This document shows positions 19,791 to 31,544 of a stretch of 64,000 bases of DNA, in pieces. Position numbers and translations under genes: made by a program. The stretch spans positions 1 to 64,000 of the forward strand of contig JAULSR010000009.1 in the NCBI GenBank assembly GCA_030512295.1, given 5' to 3'. The notes under the pieces were generated by a model. That model saw nothing but the letters and a program-made list of their open reading frames with translations. It ran no database searches and was not told where the DNA came from. This stretch comes from Bombardia bombarda (taxonomy: Eukaryota; Ascomycota; Sordariomycetes; Sordariales; Lasiosphaeriaceae). The number at the start of each line of letters is the position of its first letter. Within the stretch, counting starts at the first letter, position 1.

Positions 19791-21406
19791 ATGACAACGC
19801 GCTATCGAGTCGAGTGTACGTGTCCACGCCCTCGTCTTGATGATGTGCTGTATATGGATGGTGGGCTGACGACTCCCGACTAGATGCCCTCAAGACCCAT
19901 CGGCGAGATCAATTTATAGGTACATGACGATGCCATCGCCCACCGCCACTCGCTTCCTCTATGTGGCCTGGTCCCCGCTGACAGAGGAGACAGAATGGAT
20001 CAAGGGCCTGCTCGCCGTGCCTTTTGTCCTATACTCGCAGCCTCACGGTGTGTTTGAGAGCCAAAATGGCAACAACAGTCTTTCACATACTCGAGAGGAG
20101 GCTCATCGCCGGTACAGCGAGATTCTGCGCGATGTCGAAATCATGATTGATGACCACAGTAAGCGAGCTGCCCTCAGAACAGAAACAAGTATGTGGCCTA
20201 CCTATTTACTTACACGAAACCGCGTGGTCGTGCTGGCAGTCGCGAACCAGAACGACGCCGAGAACCCCTTTCCCTCCAAGCTCAAGCTGCTCGTGCCCAG
20301 CATCGGGCCCTTCTTTACGCGCCTACCGCTAGAGGCCGCGTTTAAATTCCAGGACCGCAAGCGTTACATCTCGTCGCGCCGCTTCGTCTCGCCCTCGTTC
20401 AACGATATTCGTCTGATCCTTAACTCGGCTCAGATCATGGCCGTCACCACCTACGGTACCCTCCAGCTGGCCACCTTTGATGGAGACGTAACCCTGTACG
20501 ACGACGGGCAGAGTCTCGAGGCTAACAGCCCTGTCATCCCGCGTCTTCTCGGTTCGTTCCGCCCACCCCTTCCCATCCATCTCCTGGCAAGCAAACTACA
20601 CGAGTAAGCAGTACATCCTGCAAAACTAACACGGAAACCCAACCCTCACCTCAGACCTGCTCCGGAAGAACGTCAAGGTCGGCATCGTCACCGCAGCCGG
20701 CTACACCACCGCAGACCGCTACCACGCCCGCCTGCACGGCCTCCTCGACGCCATGGCCAACTCGGCCGAGCTGACCCCGGCGCAGAAGCAGAGCCTGGTC
20801 GTCATGGGCGGCGAGGCCAACTACCTCTTCGAGTTCTGCCCCGACTCGCCCCACCTGCTCGCGCCCGTGCCCATCGGGCGCTGGCTGACGCCCGAGATGG
20901 CCGCCTGGGACGAGCGCGACATCGGGCAGCTGCTCGACGTGGCCGAGGCCGCCCTGCGCGACTGCATAAAGTCGCTCAACCTCCCCGCCGCCGTGATGCG
21001 CAAGGACCGCGCCGTCGGCATCATCCCGCTCGACCCCGACATCCGCATCCCGCGCGAGAGCCTCGAGGAGACCGTCCTGGTCGTGCAAAAGATCCTCGAG
21101 CTCAGCACCACGGGCCGCAGCCGCCGCGTGCCCTTCTGCGCCTTCAACGGCGGCCGCGACGTCTTTGTCGACATCGGCGACAAGAGCTGGGGCGTCACCG
21201 TCTGCCAGCGCTGGTTCGGCGGCGGCCTGCACGGCGGCATCATCAAGGGCGACAACACCCTGCATGTCGGCGACCAGTTCCTCAGCGCTGGTGCCAACGA
21301 CTTCCGCGCGAGGAGCGTCGGTACCACGGCGTGGATTGCTAGCCCTGCGGAGACGGTCGAGTTGCTCGACGAGCTGGCCGAGCTGATGGGGAAGAAGATG
21401 TCGTGA
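19791..21406 (+). CDS. ISN1: IMP-specific 5'-nucleotidase (ISN1)
   Basis: Dephosphorylates IMP to inosine in purine salvage; cytosolic HAD-superfamily enzyme. Five exons: 19791-19815, 19884-19919, 19994-20188, 20240-20551 and 20655-21406, total 439 aa, all phases consistent. The N-terminal family signature MTTRYRVEYALKTHRRDQFI is split by two introns and followed by EWIKGLLAVPFVLYSQPHGV. The HAD nucleophile motif is TFDGDVTLYDDG (Asp about residue 165). Later signatures are GIVTAAGYT, MGGEANYLFEF, ESLEETVLVVQK, FNGGRDVFVDIGDKSWGV and HVGDQFLSAGANDF. Intron 3 is only 51 bp and in frame without a stop, so it could be mistaken for coding sequence; the donor gtatgt, acceptor ggcag and lack of family similarity argue for splicing. 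Confidence 0.95.
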
Positions 21407-22991
21407 GGTTGGCGACAGCAGCAGCGGCAGCAGCAGCGGCAGTCAGGTTTCGCATATCTGGACCAGTGGAAACGGGATCTTTGCCTGGGAGATGTCGGAA
21501 AATGACTGAGATATTTCATGATTATGAAGAAGCATTTAAAGGTTTTTGGCTACTTCTTTTTGGCATACGATCATATCCAGTTTTTCCCTCTAACCTCTCT
21601 TTTTTTTCTATTTGCATGGAGTGGAGATGGATGTCTTTCAGGCGGAGGAGAAATGGCGCAAAACAGATTGTGAAATGGCACAGGGAACCAGCGGGTCTGT
21701 CTGGTTCACTTTTTGTTTTGGAAACCTCACAGATGCATGTGTCACCACTACGTCCAAGTACCTACCTACCTATTTGCTTTTAGTTAAATTTCAACCCATC
21801 CTGGCCAGCCAACCACACCCCCTCACATCTAACCTGATGACTTTTCGTTCGACGAGTGGTCCGCCTAACCATCAATAGTCCCGCTGTTGGTGGAGTTTAT
21901 TTTCTTCACCTTAAATTTCCGGGGGGAAGTCGTCTAATAACAGATCTGCTCGCGCGGGTACAAATGACCTAATCTATGACTGGGGGGTTGTTGCCAGACT
22001 TATTCCTCCATGCTCGTGTGTATGCGAGTGCTGTGCGCACCAACCAACCACCCCATCGGTGACACAATCTCAGCAGCATGCACCACATTAGTTGAGATTA
22101 GACACGGTCGAGGCAGATATATCATTTGATATACTGCCATTTCTGTTGGTTGCACATGTGTGCCTCTAGAGTACCAGCCCGGTCAATGCTTCTTCTGTTT
22201 TTTTCCTCATTCCGCCTATCCCACCAAAATTAGAGCATTTATGGTACATGACATACGGCATAGCACTGTCCCCTACCAAAGTCAACAGATTTTCCCAAAT
22301 CCCTATTCTGGTCCCCATCTCTTCTCCCCGTCCGATGCATCCCACTTGTCTGGGGGTCTGTTTGCTACTGTTCGGATACCAAATTCAAGTTCAATGTCTG
22401 TCCTATGGACGATAATATAAAGGGTATTTGTCAACTGTAATAAGGAGAGAAGAAAGAGAAACATAAGACAGGAAAAAAGGATACCAGACACTGAGGTCTA
22501 CACAGGATTTAATCCTCCAAGCTCCATCCTTTTTGAACTTTCCACCCTTTTCCCCTTTTCCGTCCCTCTCATTCCATTTCATGATCTGCTGCTCAATTAA
22601 AAACACTGTGTTGCGCGCAGGTGGGGTATGTAGTATAACTATTGTCCTTGCCTTAGTAACAAAGGAAAGAGAAAAGAAGGAGTGGTGCCAAACCCGATTA
22701 TCCCGTCCCGCCCAAAGAAAAACATGCAGGCGCTAGTCTATGTTATGCTTCGTCGTTGATTCATGTCGGGGACCAAGCCCGGTATTGTGGAAGAAAAATA
22801 ATGGCAGACACAATTGGGGAGACCCTCGCCCCGGTTACATGTGGTGCTGTCTTAGGTAAGGGGTATGTTGATTTAACGCTGACTGACAACAAAAGAAACG
22901 ATGAGGCCATCTAGGTGAATGTTGTAAGGGGTAAATATGTACAGAGAATGGGTTGAAGAAAAAATATCATGAGGTCAACTCTTTCCGAGGT
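21407..22991. other. Intergenic between convergent genes
   Basis: 3' regions of ISN1 and of the coiled-coil gene. A GCAGCAGCG run at 21416-21440 follows the ISN1 stop. No coding or RNA gene recognised. Confidence 0.5.
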
Positions 22992-24905
22992 TTACCGACG
23001 TTCCCCAAATGGGGCGCCGAAATTGAAACTTGGTTTGATCTTGAGAGGAATATCGAGTTCCTCTTCGTCGCCGCTTCTCGAACCGCCATCCTTCTCGGTG
23101 CTGGGGTCCTTTTTTCCGGACGCCCCCTGCCCATTGGCTTGGGGCACAGCTGATGGCTGTTCTGTGGATTCCTCCTGATTCTCGGCATCTTTTAGCACGG
23201 CAGGTAAGGCCGCATTGGTGTCTTTGCGGACTTCTTCCAGCTTGTCGGAGAGCTTCTGGAAGAAGATTTCATCATGGGCGGGCATATTTCGCAACATCAA
23301 TGGCCCCTTGAGCTCGCGATCTTCAGTAGGCTCAAACATCGAATCTGGGTGGCCTTCTGAAGCCTGTTCGTGAGCATCCTTCATCGATGGAAATGGTTCA
23401 GTGGCGCCTTGGGATTCCTGTTGGATAGAGTTTCCATCTTGGATTGCTTCCACGCCTCGGCTGTCTACACCACCGTGTTGCTGAATCTTGGGAGTGCTAT
23501 CGCCACTGCTACTAGCGGTATTCACGCCGGACGAGGCTATCGTTGGCAAGAGCGAGAGGGAATGACTTGGAGTATGTCCAGCATGCATAGTAAGTCGATC
23601 GGTTTCATCGGCAGCTAGGGCTTGGAGCGTCTGCTCGCTCGATCCTCCCGAAGAGACTCTGGGCCGGGAATAGCCTGTAGCAGGTGGAGACGAGGCCCTA
23701 CTCGACGCCTTCGACTCGACCACTGAGGGTGTATCGGTGAAAGTGCATTTTTGAATGGTTGTGGCTTTGATAGGAATACCCTCGAGCTCTGGGTGAATTT
23801 CTTGAACATCAACGACGGGTACAGGCCCTGCATCTGGCTCAGATGCCGTTTCGTCCAGCCCACCAACTTCGGCGGCTGGTCTAAACGATGTGAGATCAAG
23901 ATTACTAGAGGACCCTGATAGAACGTGGTTCAGCTGCCCAAATTCGCCTGTAATTTGGGGGTTGGAGGCGGTGTGCCAAGGCTGGTTTCTCTGGCTCGAC
24001 TGCGTATTTCCTTGCGACGAAAAGGAGCTTCTCATGCTTTCGGGCGATGCCTCCCAAGTACCGCCTCCGCGCAGGGTCTGACCAGAAACAAAGGCACCTT
24101 TCCTATTTGCTGAGCGGCCATCGCTTCCCAGTCGAGTATCACCACCCAGTCCCACAACCTGCTGATGGAGTCGTTCAATCTCTTGCAATAAACTGGCCTT
24201 CTCGGCCTCCCACTCGTCGCGCTCCTCTTCCATGAAAGCCCGCTCTTCCTTGTAGACCTCTTCGGCCCTCTCCCGATTTGCCTCCATGTACTTTCGCTCC
24301 GCCTCCCACGCTTCTCGTATCCGTCCGTTTTGTTGAACCAAGCGACGGATCATGTGAACATGGGACGGAGCGTTTGCTGAATCTGCCGAGATGGCACGGG
24401 GATGGCCAGACGATACCGAGCTAATGGACGGCATGACACCAGTCACCCCAGAGCTTGATCCATTGACGCGCGGGCTGTTGGCTGCCGAACCTGGCAGCAG
24501 CCCGAGAGACGACGATGCTCTTGGCGGCGATGGCCGTGTGGGTTGGGACCTGACCGGAGCGAAATTTGTCCCACGGTTGACGGGAGGTAGGCTCGCGGAT
24601 CGTTGTTGCTGCTGAAGTTGGTATTGCGCCTCTCGCGTGATGGGCGTTAGGTGAGGGGAGAGAAACTGTGGTCCCCGGGAAGCAGGTGAGAGTGAAGGCC
24701 AGTGGCTGGTAGAAGTAGATGGATGGGAGGTCGGATTGTTCATAGAGATGTCGAAGTATCCAGAAGCGCCTCTGGGAAGGGCCAAGGGAGAGACGAGCGA
24801 GGAGGAGAATTCGCTGCCCACGCTAGGGAATTGAAAGCGAATGTCGCTCTCCATCGATCCCGAGGGCAGGAACGACTGAGTGGGAAGCATTGTCATGGTG
24901 GACAT
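22992..24905 (-). CDS. Coiled-coil protein of unknown function, Ser/Pro-rich
   Basis: 637 aa from the first in-frame ATG (MSTMTMLPTQSFLPSG, 24905); a 5' exon may exist upstream, where the frame stays open for a further 25 codons to a tag that could be a splice acceptor. Residues 1-180 are Ser/Pro/Gln-rich and probably disordered. About 184-252 is a charged coiled coil (HMIRRLVQQNGRIREAWEAE; EERAFMEEERDEWEAEKASL). The middle is disordered with several SP/TP sites. Short ordered-looking segments follow: VDVQEIHPELEGIPIKATTI and LMLRNMPAHDEIFFQKLSDK. The end is basic/acidic (GDEEELDIPLKIKPSFNFGA). No enzyme motif. It resembles conserved Pezizomycotina hypothetical proteins; function unknown. Confidence 0.8.
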   Translation of the reverse strand: MSTMTMLPTQSFLPSGSMESDIRFQFPSVGSEFSSSLVSPLALPRGASGYFDISMNNPTSHPSTSTSHWPSLSPASRGPQFLSPHLTPITREAQYQLQQQQRSASLPPVNRGTNFAPVRSQPTRPSPPRASSSLGLLPGSAANSPRVNGSSSGVTGVMPSISSVSSGHPRAISADSANAPSHVHMIRRLVQQNGRIREAWEAERKYMEANRERAEEVYKEERAFMEEERDEWEAEKASLLQEIERLHQQVVGLGGDTRLGSDGRSANRKGAFVSGQTLRGGGTWEASPESMRSSFSSQGNTQSSQRNQPWHTASNPQITGEFGQLNHVLSGSSSNLDLTSFRPAAEVGGLDETASEPDAGPVPVVDVQEIHPELEGIPIKATTIQKCTFTDTPSVVESKASSRASSPPATGYSRPRVSSGGSSEQTLQALAADETDRLTMHAGHTPSHSLSLLPTIASSGVNTASSSGDSTPKIQQHGGVDSRGVEAIQDGNSIQQESQGATEPFPSMKDAHEQASEGHPDSMFEPTEDRELKGPLMLRNMPAHDEIFFQKLSDKLEEVRKDTNAALPAVLKDAENQEESTEQPSAVPQANGQGASGKKDPSTEKDGGSRSGDEEELDIPLKIKPSFNFGAPFGERR

Positions 24906-26209
24906 GGCAGCAGCAACAACGGGAGTTCGTGAGGATGCGGTCAAGGTAGCCAGCGATGCACTCGGCGTCGATGATGATGTCGCCTAGATGACGGTGCTGG
25001 CGGGTTATTGTACTGATGTCATCCCACAGGCTGTCGGGCACGTTTTGTTTACACCTCAGCTACGACTAAGGGCCGTTTGGATGCTTAGGATGCAGAGTTG
25101 GAGACGGCGCGGGCTGGCGGGAGCGGGGAAAGCATGGGCGGGCTTGACGTTCGACGGGCGTGAACTTTATCAAGCCAGATTGGCAGCGGTAAGGACCGTT
25201 CGTGACTGGATGAGGAGGGCGTTGGAACCGGCGATGATTGTCGGCGCCGGCTGTTTGGAGTGTGGATGTGAAAGTGAGTGAATCCAGAAGTAAAGTGGGC
25301 GCTAGCGTTGCGACACATGGCAGTTTTGAGGAAGGGCCCGACGTGGCACCAGGGCAGCCCTGTCAGCTGCAGCTGTATGGGGGTATCCCTGTTGGCTGGC
25401 GGAACCACGGGAATGGCCTGGCGGGCAAATCAAGCTTAGAGGGAAGGAACAACCCAGAGACAGCGTGGGTAAAAGCTGCTCTCTCAGCGCTGTGACGAAA
25501 CACACACAGCCAAAAATCGGGGCGGCTCGTGCCACCTGCATTTCAGTTTCCCTTTCGGGCCTGTCTGTCTCTACACACGACAACACCTCAGCTCCAATGC
25601 TCCTATCATGTCTTTCTCTCAGACCTCTCACCACTTCAAACTAGTCTAGTGGGCAGTTCCATGGCAATGGGTTGCTGTGTCCGTGCTCCGAACGGACATT
25701 TACTAGGTTTTTTTCTTTGACCGCCGCTGCCGCATCAAGCAGCCCGGTCAGCCAAGACAAGGTAAGCTGGCTCGGGAGTGCAGTTTTAAGTGGGTCCATA
25801 GACAAGCAACTGCGCAGCCAATTCGATTGCAACCGCCGCCCCTAGGCATGGATTATGGGGAAGCCAGAGTTTAACGGCACCGAAATTGGGTTCAGTTATC
25901 CATGAAGGCTCGATCGCGTCTGGTATTTGATTATGCCCATCGTCGCAGATGCCACCTAGGTACTTCGGAGGCAGACGCAGTCGTTGGCAACCTACCCAGA
26001 CCTCCATCTTCTGTGCAGAGGTAATTAATCAGGGCCCAATGCTTTCATTTGTTGGTGCCCTCGGTGCCTTGGACCTGACATTAAGTAACGTAGACCGCAT
26101 GGGATGTGTTGGCACTGCATCTGAGTTACCCACACCTCCACCGGGGTGTCAAATGTTATTTTCAATAACTTACAAGGGGACGTTCAGGGGCCCCTTCCGG
26201 GATTGACAA
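24906..26209. other. Intergenic between coiled-coil gene and AT-rich block
   Basis: Upstream region of the coiled-coil gene followed by non-coding DNA of normal composition. GC content falls abruptly at about 26210, the left edge of the transposon block. Confidence 0.5.
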
Positions 26210-26487
26210 CGTTAACACTAAATTAAGTTAGAAATTAATTTCATAGGTACTCTTTTACTAATTTCTTTAGCAAAAGTACCTAAGAATAAAAACCCGTTTA
26301 TTTTATATTAATATTTTCTACCCTTCTATACTTTTTTATTCACTTATAATTTTATCTTTTATAATAAAAAAAATTTATATATTTTTTTAACCTTTATAAT
26401 TATTATAATTTAATTAACTACTTTTTTTCTTTTAATTATATTTAAACTTTAACTTTAATTATATTAATTATATAAATAATATTTATA

Positions 26488-26552
26488 ACGTGGTTTATAA
26501 GCGACTTACGTATATAAGCGACCCGCGTACTTTTAGACCGCGTCGTAACCTT
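26488..26552 (+). repeat. Left terminal inverted repeat of the Fot1-type element
   Basis: Pairs with 35348-35412 in reverse complement; mismatches are almost all transitions. Contains tataagcgac twice about 17 bp apart. Confidence 0.85.
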
Positions 26553-27405
26553 TTAATTTTAATACGCGATTTTTTTATAATAATATAATATTTATATAAA
26601 TAAAAGAAGGTAGAATTACTTTTATTATTAAGGCATTTTGTATAATAAAAGAAATGTTAATTTAATTTATTATAAAAACGTACGATGTTTTTAAAATTAC
26701 TTTCCGCGACCGAATAAAAGGTTATACTTTAAAAGCTAATAAACATAATGCTTAGTATAATTTAACTTTAATTAAAGAAAAGATTTTTTTATAATATATA
26801 TTTAATTTAAATGTATGAAAATTTCCGCCTCGGATTAATAATGTACGAGATATGGCCGATTTCCTCCATAAAACACATAGCGCGAAGCTAGTTAATAAGC
26901 AGTGGCTATATAACTTTATATAACGCCGCTCCGAGCTTAAAATGCGTTTTTTATATGCATACGACTTTTAAAGGGCCTTTTACGAAAATCTTAATTTAAT
27001 AAATATATAGTTCTAATTTGTAATTAATATATAAGCGAAATATAATAATTAAAACTATGTTTTTTATAATTTTAACGAAATAAGTTTTATAATAAGGGTT
27101 ATTTATAGTAATATAATTATTATATATATAAATTAACGTAGCCGAAATAAATAATAACGATTAAATATATAAATAATAATAACTTCGTATTATTACCGTT
27201 TTTAATTATATAAAGTATTAATTATTTTATTTTTTAATATACCGAATACAGCTTTTTTTTCCTTTAAATAATTAAGATTTTAATAAACGGTTAAACGAAT
27301 AATAATATAGCTTTAAATTAAATTTAATACTTTAATAAATATATTATTAACTAATAAGTAAATATATATTAAATAATTATTTTAAACGGTTATAAAGGCT
27401 ATTTA
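26553..27405 (+). pseudogene. Fot1/pogo transposase, N-terminal and central part, RIP-inactivated
   Basis: One frame gives FPPRINNVRDMADFLHKTHS, then LVNKQWLYNFI, a stop, RRSELKMRF, and later YNFNEISF, the counterpart of the YNFDETGF catalytic Asp motif in pogo-type DDE transposases. Stop codons occur throughout, mostly at positions explained by CAG-to-TAG or TGG-to-TAG changes. The gene is interrupted at 27406 by LTR element A. Confidence 0.8.
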
Positions 27406-27623
27406 TATCACGGGCCTAGCCCGCTCCTAAGCGTAGAATAGCTCGTGGGGTACTAGCGCCTTAGCGCTAAAGCATTAGCACGTAACAGCCCTTTAATTAA
27501 TATTTTAGTTAATACTTTAGTTAGCTTTCTTAGGGATAAAACCTTGGCTTGGGCATACGGATAATTAGTTCCGGCGTATAACTATAATTATTATAAAGTG
27601 TACCTAAGGTTTAGCCCGTTATA
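27406..27623 (+). repeat. 5' LTR of element A (218 bp)
   Basis: Same 218-bp family as the copies at 28616, 28941 and 34432; aligns without gaps, transitions only. Confidence 0.9.
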
Positions 27624-28158
27624 ATTAATTATACTTTAATTATACTACGCGTAATTATTTTCTTATAATCTTTCCGAAATTATTAAAAAGCTCTTTTTTT
27701 ATATTATTATAAAATCCCTTTTATATCTTTATCGACCGAACGGTTATAAAGTGTTTACGTATAACGTAGCATACTAAAACTTTCCTAAAAGACCGGTTTA
27801 AGCGCTTTATTAACGTGCCGTATCTTTAATCTTAATAATTAAAACGACCCACTTACTACTAAAAAATTCCTAATTAATTAAAGCATTTAATTAAATATTA
27901 TTAATATTTTTAAAATTATAACTATAATTTAAATTAATAACTATAATTAACCTTTTAATAAAATAAATATTTTAATATTTATATTTATATTAATTAAATT
28001 AAACTAGCTTATTATAATTATTCTTACTTTACTTATAAGCCTCCCGGCTACGGACCCTTACTTTTAAATAATTTAAAAAGTAACTTTTATGAAATATTTC
28101 GAAAGATTTAACCTTTTTCATTTCGCTTAAGCTTTAAATAATATAAATAATAATATAA

Positions 28159-28376
28159 TATAACGGGCTAAACCTTAGGTGCACTTTATAATAATTATAG
28201 TTATACGCCGGAACTAACTATCCGTGTGCTTAAGCCAGGGTTTTATCCCTAAGAAAGCTAATTAAAGTGTTAATTAAGATGTTAATTAAGGGGTTGTTAC
28301 GTGCTAGTGCCTTGGCGCTAAGGCGCTAGTACCTTACGAGCTATTCTACGCTTAGGAGCGCGCTAAGCCCGTAATA
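28159..28376 (-). repeat. Reverse-oriented LTR of the same family inside element A
   Basis: 218 bp, reverse complement of the others. It lies exactly where the leader stops and the 3' internal sequence begins. Flanks are tataa and attat, so no clean target duplication; this looks like a recombination junction or an insertion followed by deletion. Confidence 0.85.
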
Positions 28377-28615
28377 ATTATGGAATAATTTAAAGCTATA
28401 ATTTAATAATAATAACGACGAAGCATTTAATTTTATATATAAATTTTATAACGAATATTTAAAATATAACCCCCCGCCTTAACTTAAAAAAAAGGCGGAT
28501 CATTAAAAACGATAAACTTAAATAACCAATAAAAAAAAACGGAGTAAACTTCGGGAAATAAGGTAAACTTTAGAATTATATTAGCAAAGGGACCCATTTT
28601 TTAAATAAAGGGTAG

Positions 28616-28833
28616 TGTTACGGGCCTAGCCCGCTCCTAGGCGTGGAATAGCTTGTAAGGTACTAGCGCTTTAGCGCCAAAGCATTAGCACGTGATAGCC
28701 CCTTAGTTAGCATCTTAGTTAGCACTTTAGTTAGCTTTCTTAGGGATAAAACTCTAGTTTAAGTATACGGATAGTTAATTCCGGTATATAACTATAATTA
28801 TTATAAAATACACCTAAGGTTTAGCTTATTATA
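28616..28833 (+). repeat. 3' LTR of element A (218 bp)
   Basis: Preceded by the same polypurine-like end (aagggtag) as the 3' LTR of element B. Confidence 0.9.
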
Positions 28834-28940
28834 ATTTATTAATTTACTTTAAAAAGTTTTATAAAAAGAAAAATATTATTATTTTTTATTTTTTTATATA
28901 TTCTTTATATATTATTTAACTTTTAAATATTAATTATTTT

Positions 28941-29158
28941 TATTACGAGCCTAGCCCGCTCTTAGGCGTGAAATAGCTCGTGGGGTACTAGCGCCTTAGC
29001 GCTAAAGCATTAGCACGTAACAGCCTCTTAATTAATATCTTAGTTAGCACCTTAGTCAGCTTTCCTAAAGATAAAACCCTGGCTTAAGCATACGGATAAT
29101 TAATTCCGGCGTACAACTATAATTATTATAAAATATACCCAAAGTTTAGCCCGTTATA
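28941..29158 (+). repeat. 5' LTR of element B, strongly RIP-mutated
   Basis: Differs from the 3' LTR of the same element by at least 25 transitions, all to A or T, and no transversions that I can see. Confidence 0.92.
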
Positions 29159-31309
29159 GTTAGTTATACCTTAATTATATTGCGCGCAATTATTTTCCTA
29201 CAATCTTTCCGAGATTATTAGAAAGCCCTTTCCTTGCGCTATTATAAGATCCTTTTTATATTTTCGCTAACCGAACGGTCGCGAAATGTTTATATATAGC
29301 GCAGTATATTAAAGCTTTTTTAAAAGACCGGTTCGGGCGCCTTACTAGCGTGCCGTATCCTTAAACCTAGTAATTAGAACGATTTACTTGCTATTAAAAA
29401 ATTCCTAATTAATTAAAGTATTTAATTAAGTTATTATTAGTATTTTTAGGATTATAATAATTAATAATTACGATTAACCCCTTAATAAAACAAGTATTCT
29501 AACACTTATATTTATATTAACCAAGCTAAACTAGCCTATTATAGCTACTTTTACTCTACTTATAAGCCCCCCAGCTACGGACCCCCCTCTTAAGTAACTT
29601 AGAAAGCAATTTTTACGAAATATTTCGAAAAATTTAGCTTTTTTTACTTCGTCCAAACTTTAAGTAGTATAAATAATAATATAAATTATCTATTTATTAA
29701 TTAGTTTTTTTTTAAGTTTATTATAAAGATTATCGAATTAATTAAAAAGAATAGGAATAACGTAGATTTTAAAGCTTTTTAAAGTATTTTTATTTAGATT
29801 AATATCGTTATAAAAGTTATTATCGACTAAAAGAATATTTTCGTTAGTTAAAAAAACAAATATTTTTTATAAGTTAATAAGCTTAAAAAAGAATTTATAA
29901 CATTATAAATTAACGTTATTAATTTTATTAAAGAAAGTAATGAATTATAAATTATTTATTAAAAGGTTATAATTAAGAGTAATACCCGCCAAAAAAATTT
30001 AAAGAACTTTATAACTTAAGTTAACGATACTTAAATTTAAATTAATTAAATCTAAATTAAACGTAATAGAATAGCTATTAAAATCGATAATTTTTATAAT
30101 AAAAAGACTCCCGTTTTTAATATCTTAATTTTTTAACCCCTTTAATAACGTCCGCCTTTAAAACTTAAAACTTTCGTAAAAAAAAATAAAAACGTTATAA
30201 AGAATTAGCTCGCTTTCGAAAATTAAAAAAGTAAAATTTTAGATTGTTTCGTTTTTAATTCGTATTATTTTTTTAATAAATATATTAAATTTATTTTTAT
30301 AAATGTTTATTTAAAAGGTAAAGTAATAACTAATATTTATAAAAAAATAACCGGCATTAAAATTAACGAATATTCCCTAATCTTTTAATAGTAAAAAATA
30401 ATAACAGCTTTTTTTAAAATATTTACCGACCGTTTTATAAACGTTAATATAGTTATAAAAGTATAAATAAAATTTGGTAAATTTATTTAATCGGGCAAAT
30501 TCTTTAAATTCGTTATTTTTTTTTAAGAATTCGATATTTTAATTAATATTATAAATATAAACCCGTTTAATAAAATTACTTACCTTACGTAAAAAGTTTT
30601 AATAGAAATATATAAGTTTTTAAGCTATAATTTTAACTTTCTAAACAATAAAGATTATAAAAGATAATATAATTATTTCGCTAATTTAATAGCTAATAAA
30701 AAAAAGCTAAAAATTATTAACGGAATTAATAAAACTTAAATAATTAATAATTATTAAAAGTCTTTATTTTTAATTACTATAAACTTAAAAGCGGGCGAAC
30801 TAATAAATTTTAATATAATTAATTATAATAATAAAAAATTTATAATATTTATTTAAAAATACGATTTTTATCGCCGTAATAATATATATATTTAATACGT
30901 TTATATCGGCTACACCTAATTTAATTATAAAAATAAAGCAGCTAGCAAGCTTTAAACTACCGGAAAAAAACATTTCGACTAATAAAATAACTTTAATTAA
31001 AACGCTGGTTAAAGTATTAATTAATTTAACGACGGTAATAAAAATTAGAACTAAAACTAATAAAATTAAAAAGGACGAGGAGGCTATAATAACGGTAATA
31101 ACCGTAGTTATTATTAAGGCGGCGGCCGCGGAAGATACTCGGGAGGTAATAATTATTAAAATAACGGATTTTATAATAATAACTAATACTATTAAAACTA
31201 AAATAATAATTATTAAAGCTAAAACGGAAAATACGTTATACGAACGGCTATTAATAACTTTAAAGCACTTTTTTACCCGGGCTAATAATAATAATAATAA
31301 CGTTAGTAA

Positions 31310-31544
31310 TGTAAGCACTGGACCCAATTCGGGACACATGTGGCTGAGGCACATGTGGCTAAGGCACCAAGCCACATGACACGTGACGACCGCTGCACGC
31401 GGCACTGCGCTAGCTGGCTGCGAAACACGTCGCAAGCTTACGAACTTCGCTCCCTCTTTCCTTTTCTTTTCTTTAGAGTAGAATCTTCGTTCAATAGAGC
31501 TTAATTCTGCCAGCCTGGCGATGCAGTGATCATGAGCCGTGACA
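31310..31544. mobile_element. Solo LTR of a second retrotransposon family, not RIP-mutated
   Basis: 235 bp with TG...CA ends (tgtaagcac...gtgaca) and a perfect 5-bp target duplication AGTAA (31305-31309 and 31545-31549). Composition is normal while both flanks are extremely AT-rich. Contains a pyrimidine stretch (ccctctttccttttctttt), as in LTR promoters and leaders. It has no similarity to the 218-bp LTR. Orientation is not certain. Confidence 0.88.

Larger units (their letters stand above)
27406..28833 (+). mobile_element. Ty3/gypsy element A, internally deleted copy
   Basis: Bounded by LTRs at 27406-27623 and 28616-28833, both exactly 218 bp, and flanked by a 5-bp target duplication ATTTA (27401-27405 and 28834-28838). 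The inside is only the 5' leader (27624-28158, about 535 bp, same as 29159-29690 in element B) and the 3' end of the internal region (28382-28615, same as 34178-34431 of B); gag-pol is absent. A reverse-oriented LTR sits at the junction. Both ends share one target duplication, so the LTR-bounded unit is a single insertion. Confidence 0.88.

Noticed and set aside
25042..25495. Short frames upstream of the coiled-coil gene as 5' exons
   Set aside because: They start at GTG or lack consensus splice sites into the main frame; a 5' exon is possible but cannot be supported.
30800..31435. Minus-strand frame of 211 codons in the AT-rich block
   Set aside because: Ile/Leu/Val/Lys-rich, low-complexity translation of RIPed DNA that also runs into the solo LTR; no family resemblance.
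31310..31544. tRNA or other structured RNA in the GC-normal island
   Set aside because: TG...CA ends and the AGTAA duplication explain it as a solo LTR; no cloverleaf seen.
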